From assembly GCA_024236195.1 (NCBI GenBank), contig JACKKZ010000002.1, positions 615,906 to 679,905 of the forward strand: a stretch of DNA of 64,000 bases, read 5' to 3'. The notes beneath the pieces are model-generated. The model made no database searches, was not told where the DNA came from, and saw only the letters and a program-made list of their open reading frames with translations. Every line of letters starts with the position of its first letter. Position 1 is the stretch's first letter. Shown here in pieces: positions 1 to 7,807 of this stretch. This stretch comes from Sphingomonadaceae bacterium (lineage in GTDB: Bacteria > Pseudomonadota > Alphaproteobacteria > Sphingomonadales > Sphingomonadaceae). The position numbers and the translations under genes were made by a program.

Positions 1-241
1 CTTGGGCGAAAAGGGGACGTTTCATGATTTATTCCTCCGTGTGGCGGGGCTTCCCGTGGGTTCAGGGGAATGGGAAGCACCGCGCAATTGAAGGAATAGG
101 GGAATGCGCCGGGTGCTTCAGCACGGGCTCGACCATGCCACTGCGCCATTCGACCAAAATAGCTGCGCCCGGACGGACGACGCGAACCGCCGGACGAATG
201 GCCATTGCGGCCCGACGAATGATTTCGCAAAAGTGCAACGA

Positions 242-508
242 ATGGCAATTTTCGCAATCTTCATGCTCGGAATCGGGAATTTCGCGCTGCATCGGGCAGT
301 GCTGGCGAGTCGCCACCCGCTATTTGGGGACCTCGGTTCGGCGTCGGCGAGGCTCAGCGGGCGGATTACGCTGGGGATCGAATTTGCCGTCCTGCTCGCC
401 GCGATGCTGTTTGCAGCTCATGGCTGGCCTTCCATGGCCTGGGGCTATGGTGCCTATAGTGTGGTCAATGCGGTCGCGGGTTGGCTGATCATTACCCGCA
501 AGCTGTGA
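242..508 (+). CDS. small integral membrane protein, unknown function
   Basis: Predicted 88-residue hydrophobic protein. The frame is open from position 104, but the first 46 codons encode a polar Arg/Thr/Asn-rich stretch unlike the rest, so the ATG at 242 is the better start. From there I see a hydrophobic N-terminal segment (residues about 1-20), a second around 37-57 and a third around 66-84, suggesting three membrane passes in the inner membrane. I do not recognise a family. It is followed 45 bases later by the metallophosphoesterase on the same strand. It could be a shadow frame, but the regular hydrophobic pattern and the charged KL ending argue for a real small protein. Confidence 0.5.
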   Translation: MAIFAIFMLGIGNFALHRAVLASRHPLFGDLGSASARLSGRITLGIEFAVLLAAMLFAAHGWPSMAWGYGAYSVVNAVAGWLIITRKL

Positions 509-552
509 TCGGGGGCCTGTCCAAGCGGGCGGGTTTGTTATAGCGCACCACC

Positions 553-1368
553 ATGAGCACCCTGCCTGCCACATTGTTCCATCTCAGCGATATCCATTTC
601 GGGCGGGAAGACCGACAGGCACTGGCATGGGTGGAAAGCGAGATTGCGCGCTGGCAGCCGACGGCGCTCGTCATCACCGGGGATTTCACCATGCGCGCGC
701 GGCATCGCGAATATCGCGCGGCGTGGAGCTGGCTGGCCGGGCTTGAGGTGCCGCTATGGCTGGAGGTGGGCAATCATGACATGCCCTATTTCAACCCGCT
801 GGAGCGCATTCGCGACCCGTTCCGTCGCTATCGCACCATGCGCGCGGGGCTCGACCGGCTGATTGCTCCGGGTGAAGAAGTGCTGCCGGGGCTGGCGCTG
901 GTATCCTTGCAGACCACCATTCCGTTCCAGAAACGCTGGCCCTGGGTCGATGGCTGGATCAAGCCGGAAGCGCTGGCCAGTTGCCTTGCGCAAATTGATG
1001 CCTTGCCGCCGGGCACGCAGGCGCTGGTCTGTGGCCACCATCCCTTGCCAGAGCGCCGTGCAGACGGGCGCTTGCTGACCCATGGCGGGGCGCAGGCGAT
1101 GGAAGAGCTCGCGCGCCGCAATGTGCTGGCGGTGCTGACCGGCCATGTGCATGACGCGTTTGATCTTGTTGCAGACACGCCGGGCGGCCCCTTGCGCATG
1201 ATCGGGGCGGGCACCTTGTCGCATCGTATCCGCTCCACTCCGCCCAGCTTCAACATCCTCCATTGGGACGGGAATGGGCTGGAATTGCATGCGCGCAATT
1301 TCGAAGAGGGCGGCGAAGGCGATGTGCTGGTTGGCGCGGTGCCTGAAGGTCCTGCCCCTTCCCCCTGA
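553..1368 (+). CDS. metallophosphoesterase (calcineurin-like)
   Basis: A 271-residue cytosolic hydrolase of the calcineurin-like metallophosphoesterase superfamily, with a dinuclear metal centre. The metal-ligand motifs appear in the usual order: D13-x-H15 in LSDIHFG, GDF near residue 43, GNHD near 73, GHH near 161 and GHVH near 196. Family members cleave phosphomonoesters, cyclic nucleotides or lipid-linked diphosphates; the substrate cannot be read from sequence. The length is normal and the C-terminus is a short acidic/proline tail. It stands alone, with a small membrane-protein gene 91 bases downstream. Confidence 0.88.
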   Translation: MSTLPATLFHLSDIHFGREDRQALAWVESEIARWQPTALVITGDFTMRARHREYRAAWSWLAGLEVPLWLEVGNHDMPYFNPLERIRDPFRRYRTMRAGLDRLIAPGEEVLPGLALVSLQTTIPFQKRWPWVDGWIKPEALASCLAQIDALPPGTQALVCGHHPLPERRADGRLLTHGGAQAMEELARRNVLAVLTGHVHDAFDLVADTPGGPLRMIGAGTLSHRIRSTPPSFNILHWDGNGLELHARNFEEGGEGDVLVGAVPEGPAPSP

Positions 1369-1459
1369 TCCGCTGCGCATTTGATCTTTCTCAAGGACAG
1401 GCCCTGCGCCGGGTCCTACTGCACCCTGCGATACTTCATATCATAAGGGGGCCAAGCCC

Positions 1460-1648
1460 ATGATGCGTCTCTCGATTATCCTGCACCTTGTTATCGCCAC
1501 CATGCTGATGGGCATGGGAGTCACCGGGGTATTGGCAGCAGGCATGGACGGTGCCTGGCCGATTGTCATTGCAGCGCTTGCCGGCTTTGTTCTGGCGATC
1601 CCTGTCAGCTGGTATGTTGCGAAGCAGATCCTGGCTGTGAAACGCTGA
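1460..1648 (+). CDS. 62-residue membrane protein, unknown function
   Basis: Two hydrophobic helices cover residues about 5-26 and 32-55, followed by a short basic tail (KQILAVKR), the pattern of a small two-pass inner-membrane protein with its C-terminus in the cytosol. A purine-rich ribosome-binding site (AAGGGGG, 1444-1450) sits about nine bases before the ATG at 1460, which supports translation. It resembles the many short uncharacterised membrane proteins of sphingomonads. It converges with rpsI, and a hairpin lies between them. Confidence 0.65.
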   Translation: MMRLSIILHLVIATMLMGMGVTGVLAAGMDGAWPIVIAALAGFVLAIPVSWYVAKQILAVKR

Positions 1649-1667
1649 CTGATGGGCGGCGCATGAA

Positions 1668-1696
1668 AAAGGGCGACCTGTCGCCAGGCCGCCCTT
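1668..1696. terminator. bidirectional intrinsic terminator
   Basis: Hairpin with arms AAAGGGCG and CGCCCTTT, extended by an ACCTG/CAGG pairing. It lies between the 62-residue membrane-protein gene (+) and rpsI (-), with A and T runs on the two sides, so it could end transcription from both. Confidence 0.65.
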
Positions 1697-1720
1697 TCGA
1701 ATAATGCTGTGTCCTGAAGC

Positions 1721-2242
1721 TTAGCGCTTCGAGAACTGGAAGCTGCGGCGTGCCTTGGCGCGACCATACTTCTTACGCTCGACCACGCGGCTGTCGCGGG
1801 TGAGGAAGCCAGCAGCCTTGACCGTGCCGCGCAGGGCCGGTTCGTATTTGGCCAGTGCCTGCGCAATCCCGTGCTTTACAGCGCCGGCCTGGCCGGACAG
1901 GCCACCACCCTTGACGGTAGCGACGACATCATACTGGCCCTGGCGATCCGTGATCGCGAAGGGCTGGTCGATGATCAGGCGCAGCGTCGGACGGGCGAAA
2001 TACACTTCCTGGTCACGACCATTGACAGTGACCTTGCCGGTGCCGGGCTTCAGCCACACGCGAGCCGTGGCGTCCTTACGGCGGCCCGTGGCATAGGCGC
2101 GGCCCTGCGCGTCCAGTTCCTGTTCGCGCAACGGCGTGGCAGGGGCGGCAGGCACAACCGCATCGGTTGCAGCGGCGTCACCAGCGATATCCTTGATATC
2201 AGCCAGGTCAGAGACGGTTTCGGTCTTGGTTTCGTCAGTCAT
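1721..2242 (-). CDS. rpsI: 30S ribosomal protein S9
   Basis: Structural protein of the small ribosomal subunit (uS9). The C-terminal 130 residues are the conserved S9 domain, with [15 protein letters not shown] at its start and the invariant basic tail ending in FSKR, which in this family reaches toward the P-site tRNA. At 173 residues it is longer than E. coli S9 (about 130) because of an acidic, Ala-rich N-terminal extension of roughly 45 residues, as seen in many alphaproteobacteria. Its ATG overlaps the rplM stop by one base, so the two are translationally coupled in the usual rplM-rpsI operon. Confidence 0.97.
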   Translation of the reverse strand: MTDETKTETVSDLADIKDIAGDAAATDAVVPAAPATPLREQELDAQGRAYATGRRKDATARVWLKPGTGKVTVNGRDQEVYFARPTLRLIIDQPFAITDRQGQYDVVATVKGGGLSGQAGAVKHGIAQALAKYEPALRGTVKAAGFLTRDSRVVERKKYGRAKARRSFQFSKR

Positions 2243-2721
2243 TATGCGGAAACCTTGTTCTTGCGATTCATGGAAGCAACGTCGAGCACGGCGGGGCTCT
2301 GCCCGTCATGCGGGTGCTCGGTGCCGGCATAAAGGTGCAGCGCCTTCATCTGCTGGCGACCCAGCGGGCCACGCGGGATCATGCGCTCGACAGCCTTTTC
2401 CAGCACGCGCTCGGGGAAGCGGCCTTCCAGCACCTTGGCCGGGGTCGTTTCCTTGATGCCGCCGGCATAGCCGGTGTGCTTGTAATATTTCTTGTTACCG
2501 GTCTTGTTGCCGGTGAAGCGCACTTTTTCGACATTGATGACGACAACATGGTCACCGCAATCGACATGCGGAGTGAAGCTCGGCTTGGTCTTGCCGCGCA
2601 GGATATTGGCGATGATCGTGGCGAGGCGGCCAACGACCAGCCCGTCTGCATCAATCAGATGCCAGTTCTTTTCCACCTCGGCCGGTTTGATGGACCGGGT
2701 AGTCTTGGTCAGAGCCTTCAT
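2242..2721 (-). CDS. rplM: 50S ribosomal protein L13
   Basis: Large-subunit ribosomal protein uL13, an early-assembling protein that binds 23S rRNA. The 159 residues contain the family signatures [16 protein letters not shown] near residue 20, GDHVVVIN near 57, the [11 protein letters not shown] block and the [13 protein letters not shown] motif near 113. The last 15 or so residues form a lineage-specific tail. It is the first gene of the rplM-rpsI operon and overlaps rpsI by one base. About 160 bases lie between it and the next leftward gene, enough for a promoter. Confidence 0.97.
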   Translation of the reverse strand: MKALTKTTRSIKPAEVEKNWHLIDADGLVVGRLATIIANILRGKTKPSFTPHVDCGDHVVVINVEKVRFTGNKTGNKKYYKHTGYAGGIKETTPAKVLEGRFPERVLEKAVERMIPRGPLGRQQMKALHLYAGTEHPHDGQSPAVLDVASMNRKNKVSA

Positions 2722-2883
2722 GGCTGTTTCTTTCCATTGCTGAAATTTCTTGCACCCGCGAATCCGCCAATGCGGTCCACGAAGAGCGGCGCATCTGTGC
2801 GTTTATGCGCCTCAAGTCAAGCAAATCCGGGCTTCACCAGAGAGGTAAAATAATACCGCAAAGGATGTGTTCGGGCATGATCC

Positions 2884-3624
2884 CTATTCGTCGGGGACCA
2901 GTTCCCAGCTTTCGCTGGCCTTGCGCGCGGTCTCGCCAATGCGGGTCACGATTTCGCGATTGGATTGGCGCAGCATCGGGCTGTCGTCGCATTGCAGCGC
3001 CCTGAACTGCACCTCCACACTGCCACGCAAGCCGCCGGGCAGGTCCAGCTCGCGCTCTTCCGCCCAGGCCAGCTGGCGGGGGAAGAAGAAATCCGGTGCC
3101 ATATTGCCGAGCATTTGCCCGGCAGACCGGGTAATGTGCACCAGCATGTCTTGCGCCGCCTGTGTCTGGCGCGGCGGCATTTCCGCTTCGCGAATGCGTT
3201 GAACGGCGATTTGCAGGGCCTGCTCCAGCATGTCCGACCGGGGTGCCGGATCGGTCCCCTGGATCATCCCCAGGCCATCAAGCCACATGGGGAAGCGCGA
3301 TCCGTCAATCCTTTGCTGCTCCAGCCGGGCCAGCGGCGCGAGCGAATCCGGGGCGGATACTGTGGCGGATAACTGCTTGCCGCTGACACGCACCCCCCCG
3401 GCGGCTGGCTGGAAGCCAAGCTGCCAACTGCGCGTTACCGCCAGCATGTTCCCGTCGACCAATTCGCGTTCGAGCGTTCGCGTCAGCACCATGGGCTCAA
3501 GCGGGATCGGCAGCTGTTGGCCGTTGCTGCGCATGCCCGCCTGTGCCGGACGCGCGAACAGCGTCGGTGCTGCCAGGAAGCCGACGGCAAGCTGGAGCGC
3601 GCGACGGCGATCAAACGGATTCAT
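2884..3624 (-). CDS. exported protein of unknown function
   Basis: A 246-residue protein starting MNPFDRRRALQLAVGFLAAP. The N-terminus has a basic RRR n-region, a hydrophobic core to about residue 20 and an A-R-P-A-Q-A cleavage-like site, so it is probably exported; the paired arginines would allow Tat export, though the motif is not perfect. I recognise no domain in the rest. The frame is open further upstream to 3912, but that stretch is antisense-like and overlaps cutA, so the ATG at 3624 is chosen. It overlaps the cutA 3' end by 14 bases and is probably last in the ctaA-cutA operon. Confidence 0.7.
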   Translation of the reverse strand: MNPFDRRRALQLAVGFLAAPTLFARPAQAGMRSNGQQLPIPLEPMVLTRTLERELVDGNMLAVTRSWQLGFQPAAGGVRVSGKQLSATVSAPDSLAPLARLEQQRIDGSRFPMWLDGLGMIQGTDPAPRSDMLEQALQIAVQRIREAEMPPRQTQAAQDMLVHITRSAGQMLGNMAPDFFFPRQLAWAEERELDLPGGLRGSVEVQFRALQCDDSPMLRQSNREIVTRIGETARKASESWELVPDE

Positions 3625-3943
3625 GCCTTGCCCCCTCTGCCAATGCAACCAGCCATGTGCCAGTCGCTTCCCCTGCGGCATCGCAGTGCCAGCCAAGGAT
3701 AGCAGGTTCTGCGTAAGGATGCAGCTTTTCCAGCCGCGCCACGGCAGCCGCCAATATTGCACTGTCGGTCTTGAACAACGCGCCGGTTTCCAAGCTCCGG
3801 CTGGTCTCACCTTGCCAGGCAAACAGGGATGTGATGCTACCCAGTATATTGCAGCATGCCACCAGCCGTTCTTCGAGCAGCACTTGTCCGGCGGCCAGCG
3901 CCGCCTCTTCATCCGGGAAAGGGCACCAGATCAACGCCGCCAT
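3611..3943 (-). CDS. cutA: divalent cation tolerance protein CutA
   Basis: A 110-residue CutA1 protein, a small trimeric ferredoxin-like fold protein linked to copper and other divalent cation tolerance. Typical signatures are the N-terminal P-D-E-E-A, LLEERLVACCNILG around residues 22-35 with its cysteine pair, SLFAWQGE near 40 and the HPYAEPAILGW block near 73. The start is the ATG at 3943; upstream codons in the frame are antisense to ctaA. The 13-base overlap with ctaA and 14-base overlap with the next gene indicate a compact operon. Confidence 0.9.
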   Translation of the reverse strand: MAALIWCPFPDEEAALAAGQVLLEERLVACCNILGSITSLFAWQGETSRSLETGALFKTDSAILAAAVARLEKLHPYAEPAILGWHCDAAGEATGTWLVALAEGARHESV

Positions 3944-5001
3944 GGCGATCGTCCCAGCCGATGGATTGCCCAGGCGGTTGCCATCACCAGCAAGGCGCCA
4001 ACCAGTTGGTGCGCCACTGCGACCCACAGCGAAATGCCGGTCATGACGGTTGCTATGCCGAGCAGGATCTGCGTGCCAAAGGTAATATGCACTGCCACCG
4101 ATGCCATCCGGTCGGCCGCGCGCACCCGGCGCGCCAGCCACACCAGCGCGATCACGGCAATCCATGCCCACCAGCGATGGAGGAAATGGAGCAGGAACGG
4201 GTCATGGGTGATGGCCCAGCCCAACCCCTTGCCGGTCTCAAATTCCGGCACGAAGCGCCCCTGCATCAGGGGCCATGTGTCAGAGGCATGGCCCGCATTC
4301 AACCCCGCCACCCATGCGCCGAGCAACAGTTGGATAAACAGGATCCCTGCCACCATGATCCCGAAACCGGTCAGGCGGGCAGGCACACTGGCCGGGTCCC
4401 GCTGCAACATCCGCAGGTCCAAAGCCGTCCAGACCAGCCCGGCCAGCGTGAACAGCGCCGTCAGCAAATGGATCGAAAGCCAGAAATGGCTGACATCGGT
4501 CATTTGCCCGGACAGTCCAGAGCGGACCATGAACCAGCCAAACACGCCCTGCAGCCCGCCCAGTGCAAGCAAGGCCAGTAACCGCGGCTTGTATCCGCGC
4601 GGGATATAGCCCTTCGCCCAGAACACGGCGAGCGGCAGCGCAAAAGCCAGCCCGATCACGCGCCCCAGCAAGCGATGCACCCATTCCCAGAAATAGATGA
4701 ACTTGTAATCCGCCAGTGTCATCCCGGCCGGGCCGTTGACTTGCGTATATTCGGGGATTTGCTGGTAGGCAGCGAATTCGGCCTGCCATTGCGCTTCGCT
4801 CAAGGGTGGGATCGCCCCGGTAATCGGCTTCCATTCGGTGATGGACAGGCCGCTTTCCGTCAGGCGCGTAATTCCGCCGACTGCCACCATTAGCACCACC
4901 AGCGCCGCAACCACATACAGCCAATGCACCAACAAGGCAGGGCGCGCTGTGCCCCCCACGGACCGGGGCAACCCCCGGTTCATGCCGACTGAACTTTCCA
5001 T
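3931..5001 (-). CDS. ctaA: heme A synthase (CtaA/Cox15)
   Basis: Integral inner-membrane enzyme that oxidises the C8 methyl of heme O to give heme A for aa3-type cytochrome oxidase. The 356 residues contain about eight membrane segments arranged as two four-helix halves. Diagnostic motifs are GGITRLTESGLSITEWKP after the first helix, WEWVHRLLGR with a heme-ligand His, a His in WLSIHLLTA, then HRWWAW and VAHQLVGALL in the second half. The length matches the long type-2 proteins of alphaproteobacteria. It is first in the ctaA-cutA-exported protein operon and diverges from the MerC-like gene. Confidence 0.94.
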   Translation of the reverse strand: MESSVGMNRGLPRSVGGTARPALLVHWLYVVAALVVLMVAVGGITRLTESGLSITEWKPITGAIPPLSEAQWQAEFAAYQQIPEYTQVNGPAGMTLADYKFIYFWEWVHRLLGRVIGLAFALPLAVFWAKGYIPRGYKPRLLALLALGGLQGVFGWFMVRSGLSGQMTDVSHFWLSIHLLTALFTLAGLVWTALDLRMLQRDPASVPARLTGFGIMVAGILFIQLLLGAWVAGLNAGHASDTWPLMQGRFVPEFETGKGLGWAITHDPFLLHFLHRWWAWIAVIALVWLARRVRAADRMASVAVHITFGTQILLGIATVMTGISLWVAVAHQLVGALLVMATAWAIHRLGRSPWRR

Positions 5002-5095
5002 CGCTTCGACAAATGCTAGGCAAAACGCCCTTACGCAAGGGAAAACCCGTGCAACCAGCCTTTTGTTGCAAAGAGATTCCTGCCAGCCATCTTGA

Positions 5096-5110
5096 ACAAT
5101 GTTACATTGT
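5096..5110. promoter_or_regulatory. perfect palindrome, candidate metalloregulator operator
   Basis: ACAATG-TTA-CATTGT is an exact 6-3-6 inverted repeat in the 128-base space between the divergent ctaA and MerC-like genes, 19 bases before the MerC-like ATG. Its AT-rich core resembles Fur/Zur-family boxes, which would suit a metal-related downstream gene. The regulator is inferred. Confidence 0.4.
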
Positions 5111-5129
5111 CACATACATCGGGGTCGTA

Positions 5130-5522
5130 ATGAATTCCGGCTTCCTCTCGATTCGCCGGCGGCTTGACCGCGCCGGGCTGTTCCTTTCGGGGTTGTGTGC
5201 GATTCATTGCCTGGCCAGTATCGTGGTTGTCTCCGCGCTGGGGCTGGGCGGGCAATGGCTGCTTGCGCCGGAAATTCATCGCATCGGGCTCGCGCTGGCG
5301 CTGGTGATCGCGGCTGTCGCGATTGGCTGGGGTGCGCTGCGCCATCGCCGCCGGGCGCCTTTCGTGATCGCCATGATGGGCCTGACTTTCATGGGCGGCG
5401 CGCTCGCCGTGCCGCATGGCGCGGAAGAGGCAGCGCTTACCATTATTGGCGTGGCGCTGGTTTCGCTCGGCCATATCCTGAACTTGCGCCATTCCACCTG
5501 CGCGCTATCAGCGCAGGAATGA
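5130..5522 (+). CDS. MerC-domain membrane protein
   Basis: A 130-residue polytopic membrane protein with the MerC hallmark CAIHC (C-x2-H-C) inside the first hydrophobic helix near residue 23, followed by three further hydrophobic segments. MerC proteins were described as mercuric-ion transporters, but chromosomal homologues without merA nearby probably handle other metals or have another role; no mer genes are seen here. The ATG at 5130 is preferred over the upstream in-frame ATG at 5013, which would put the palindrome inside the gene. Its stop overlaps the thiS start (ATGA), so they are coupled. Confidence 0.75.
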   Translation: MNSGFLSIRRRLDRAGLFLSGLCAIHCLASIVVVSALGLGGQWLLAPEIHRIGLALALVIAAVAIGWGALRHRRRAPFVIAMMGLTFMGGALAVPHGAEEAALTIIGVALVSLGHILNLRHSTCALSAQE

Positions 5523-5728
5523 GCGTAGAAATCAGCCTCACCCTTAACGGCGAACCGCGCCGGACCACTGCCATCACCATCGCCGACCTCGTGCGTGAGC
5601 TTGAACTGGAGCCAGCCAAGGTCGCGGTAGAGCATAATGGCGAAATCGCGCCGCGCTCGACGCTGGAGCACGTGGCGCTTGCCCATGGGGACGTGCTGGA
5701 GATTGTCCATTTCGTCGGCGGCGGCTGA
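5519..5728 (+). CDS. thiS: sulfur carrier protein ThiS
   Basis: A 69-residue beta-grasp (ubiquitin-like) protein. Its C-terminal glycine tail (FVGGG) is adenylylated and then thiocarboxylated so that it donates sulfur to thiazole formation by ThiG. The fold signature is visible as the N-terminal LTLNGEP strand, a central V-A-V-E-H-N-G-E-I strand and the D-V-L-E-I-V-H-F-V-G-G-G end. Normal ThiS length is 65-70 residues. It overlaps the MerC-like gene by four bases and is followed by one small membrane-protein gene and then thiG. Confidence 0.92.
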   Translation: MSVEISLTLNGEPRRTTAITIADLVRELELEPAKVAVEHNGEIAPRSTLEHVALAHGDVLEIVHFVGGG

Positions 5729-5734
5729 TTGCCA

Positions 5735-6151
5735 GTGTGGCGCGCCTTTGCCGCTTTTCTGGTGCTGACGCTGGCCGGACTGAACGGAATGATCGCCAGC
5801 GCGGGAGACACCTGCACCCAGAATTCCCCGGATTCGCTGTTCGGCTATATCTTCACTCTACCGTTGAACCTGCTGGGGATAGGTTTGCTGTGCTGGAAGC
5901 CGACGCGTTGGGCAGTGATCATTGCCACCGTCATTCCGGTCCTCCTCGCGCTGCCCTATACGCGCATCGCAATTGACCTGGCGAGTGGCACTCCCGCCTG
6001 CACGATCCTCACCGGCGATCCCTCTTGGGCAATGAGCGGGGAAGAGACGGGTTTTGCCATAGGCTGGGGCCTCTCCGCGCTGATCTTCTGGATGGGCCTT
6101 GCCTATGCGCTGTCCGGCGGATACCGCCCGGCACATGACACAGAGCAATGA
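5735..6151 (+). CDS. integral membrane protein between thiS and thiG, unknown function
   Basis: A 138-residue protein with an N-terminal signal-anchor, two central hydrophobic helices around residues 37-75 and one near the C-terminus ([18 protein letters not shown]). Two cysteines (DTCTQN and PACTIL) fall in segments likely to be extracytoplasmic and could form a disulfide. No ATG is available; I use GTG 5735, but TTG 5729, directly after the thiS stop, is equally possible. It overlaps thiG by 17 bases. Its position suggests coexpression with thiamine genes but not a known thiamine role. Confidence 0.65.
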   Translation: MWRAFAAFLVLTLAGLNGMIASAGDTCTQNSPDSLFGYIFTLPLNLLGIGLLCWKPTRWAVIIATVIPVLLALPYTRIAIDLASGTPACTILTGDPSWAMSGEETGFAIGWGLSALIFWMGLAYALSGGYRPAHDTEQ

Positions 6152-6917
6152 TGACAGCTGGACCGTCGCTGGCCGCACTTTCAAATCCCGCCTGATTGTC
6201 GGGACCGGCAAATACAAGGATTTCGAACAAAATGCCGCCGCGCTGGAGGCTTCGGGGGCAGAGATCGTCACTGTCGCCGTGCGCCGGGTCAATGTCAGCG
6301 ATCCCAAGGCGCCGATGCTGACGGACTATATCGACCCGAAGAAGATTACCTATCTGCCCAATACTGCTGGCTGCTTTACCGCCGAGGACGCGATCCGCAC
6401 GCTGCGACTGGCGCGCGAAGCGGGCGGCTGGGATCTGGTCAAGCTGGAAGTGCTGGGCGAAGCGCGCACGCTCTACCCCAACATGGTCGAAACCATCCGC
6501 GCCTGCGAAGTGCTGGCGAAGGAAGGTTTCCTGCCGATGGTCTATTGCACGGATGATCCCATCGCAGCCAAGCAGCTGGAGGATGCCGGGGCCGTGGCCG
6601 TGATGCCGCTGGGCGCACCGATTGGCTCCGGCCTGGGCATTCAGAACCGCGTGACCATCCGCCTGATCAAGGAAGGTGCGAGCGTGCCGGTGCTGGTCGA
6701 TGCAGGGGTCGGCACCGCCAGCGACGCCGCCGTCGCGATGGAACTGGGCTGTGACGGTGTGCTGATGAACACCGCCATTGCCGAAGCAAAAGACCCGATC
6801 CGAATGGCCCGCGCGATGAAACTGGCGGTAGAGGCCGGGCGCGATGCCTATCTCGCAGGCCGGATGGCGACGCGGAAATATGCGGATCCATCGAGCCCGC
6901 TGGCGGGGTTGATTTAG
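6135..6917 (+). CDS. thiG: thiazole synthase ThiG
   Basis: Cytosolic TIM-barrel enzyme that condenses deoxyxylulose 5-phosphate, dehydroglycine and the ThiS thiocarboxylate to make the thiazole phosphate of thiamine. The 260 residues show the N-terminal [10 protein letters not shown], the Schiff-base lysine K103 in LVKLEVLGE, and phosphate-binding loops such as APIGSGLGI and [15 protein letters not shown] 6135 is chosen over the ORF-maximal ATG 6099, because the extra 12 residues are not ThiG-like and would deepen the overlap with the preceding gene. It ends the MerC-like/thiS/thiG operon. Confidence 0.95.
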   Translation: MTQSNDDSWTVAGRTFKSRLIVGTGKYKDFEQNAAALEASGAEIVTVAVRRVNVSDPKAPMLTDYIDPKKITYLPNTAGCFTAEDAIRTLRLAREAGGWDLVKLEVLGEARTLYPNMVETIRACEVLAKEGFLPMVYCTDDPIAAKQLEDAGAVAVMPLGAPIGSGLGIQNRVTIRLIKEGASVPVLVDAGVGTASDAAVAMELGCDGVLMNTAIAEAKDPIRMARAMKLAVEAGRDAYLAGRMATRKYADPSSPLAGLI

Positions 6918-6925
6918 GAAGAAAA

Positions 6926-6955
6926 GGACCGGGCTGATCAGCGCTAGCCCGGTCC
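6926..6955 (+). terminator. hairpin after thiG
   Basis: Perfect ten-base arms, GGACCGGGCT and AGCCCGGTCC, around a ten-base loop, starting nine bases after the thiG stop. It lacks a clear T-run, so it may be a Rho-assisted terminator or the 5' hairpin of the adjoining repeat element. Confidence 0.55.
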
Positions 6956-7050
6956 GCGACCAGCGGGCCGCAAGGGCGCCCGCCCGCCCGCAGTGGCCCG
7001 GAAACCGGCTTGCCGGGTGAAGGAACAGCCGCGAGGATGCGAGCGCGGAG
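6956..7050 (+). repeat. dispersed hairpin-rich repeat, copy A
   Basis: GC-rich noncoding stretch that shares a series of blocks with 33956-34051 in the same orientation: CCGCAAGGGCG, CCCGCCCGCAG, a GCCCG, GGAA(C/T)AGC and CGAGGA. Both copies lie just behind the stop of a plus-strand gene and beside a hairpin. It is probably an interspersed element of the lineage rather than part of thiG. Confidence 0.5.
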
Positions 7051-7122
7051 GCGGTCGCACAAGCCAAGACTCATTATGGTTAGCCACTCGCTACACCCAC
7101 TCCACGCATATAAATTCCTTCA

Positions 7123-7175
7123 TGGTTACCAGCCGTTAACCAAACTGCGCGACATTCCCCCTGCAACAGGGGAAT
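7123..7175. promoter_or_regulatory. two inverted repeats upstream of the 175-residue gene
   Basis: The first repeat is TGGTTA-N8-TAACCA (7123-7142) and the second ATTCCCC-N8-GGGGAAT (7154-7175), the latter ending seven bases before the ATG at 7183. A further GGTTAGCC lies near 7079. The TTAACC half-sites resemble those of the alphaproteobacterial cell-cycle regulator CtrA, but the spacing is not canonical. The proximal repeat would form an mRNA hairpin next to the start codon. Confidence 0.35.
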
Positions 7176-7182
7176 TCGCATC

Positions 7183-7710
7183 ATGGCGACCACAGGAACT
7201 GCTTCGCTGACTATCTCTGAAATGCGTGAATTCGCAGGCTTCACGGCTGCGGAACAGCGCTATATCCGGCGCAGCCTCGATATCGGGCTGGGGCGGCAGG
7301 ATGCGTTCAAACTGTGGGCGCGCGATGCGGAAGAAAATGCCGCGATCCGCAGCCAATATGTCGCTTACCAGGAATTGAAGCTGCTGCGCGGGGCCATCCC
7401 GGAAGAGACCGGCTTCGAGCAGGTCGAAGGCTTCATGGGCAAGCTGGTGCGCGTGGCCGCATTCGACCTTGCGCAGGAACGGCTCGACAGCTTCTCGGCC
7501 TTCCGCTTCCTCTACGAACGCCTGCTGAGCGCGGATGTCCGCCCATGGCTGCCCAGCGCCTTCTGCGCTGCCGCCGCCTTGCCGCAAATCCGCCCGAACC
7601 GGCGTAAGATGTTGCTCCAGACACTCAGCGAAGCCGCCGCCACCGCCCCCGGCTGGAGCGACCGTGCGCCGAGCTTCTATCCCGAATTCATCGAGAAAGA
7701 GGCCGCCTGA
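7183..7710 (+). CDS. conserved hypothetical protein, helical
   Basis: A 175-residue, soluble, mostly alpha-helical protein with no signal peptide or membrane segment. I recognise no domain. The N-terminus (SEMREFAGFTAAEQRYIRRSLDIGLGRQDAFKLW) and the central QEL-K-L-L block are amphipathic and could mediate dimerisation. It has its own upstream region with two inverted repeats, and its TGA overlaps the start of a 28-codon ORF (TGATG). The codon use matches the neighbouring core genes. Confidence 0.65.
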   Translation: MATTGTASLTISEMREFAGFTAAEQRYIRRSLDIGLGRQDAFKLWARDAEENAAIRSQYVAYQELKLLRGAIPEETGFEQVEGFMGKLVRVAAFDLAQERLDSFSAFRFLYERLLSADVRPWLPSAFCAAAALPQIRPNRRKMLLQTLSEAAATAPGWSDRAPSFYPEFIEKEAA

Positions 7711-7796
7711 TGGTCCGCAAAGTCCTGCGCCATTTCGCCGCTGCTATCCGCATCCAGACCGACCCGAATTTACGCGAATTCATCGCAATGCATTGA
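7710..7796 (+). CDS. possible 28-residue translationally coupled ORF
   Basis: An ORF of 28 codons starts at the ATG at 7710 inside the TGATG that ends the upstream gene. The peptide begins MVRKVLRHFAAAIR and ends FIAMH; it has a basic amphipathic first half. It is too short to judge by codon use. The only support is the stop-start overlap typical of coupled genes and the lack of any other coding use of this stretch before the convergent acyl-CoA synthetase. Confidence 0.22.
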   Translation: MVRKVLRHFAAAIRIQTDPNLREFIAMH

Positions 7797-7807
7797 GCGC
7801 TGCCGGG

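Noticed and set aside
1..241. Short overlapping frames at the left edge
   Set aside because: No frame has both a ribosome-binding site and protein-like composition; nothing else recognisable was seen there.
3230..4609. A 459-codon plus-strand ORF opposite cutA and ctaA
   Set aside because: It is the complement of three well-supported genes and its product is rich in Arg/Ser/Pro without domains.
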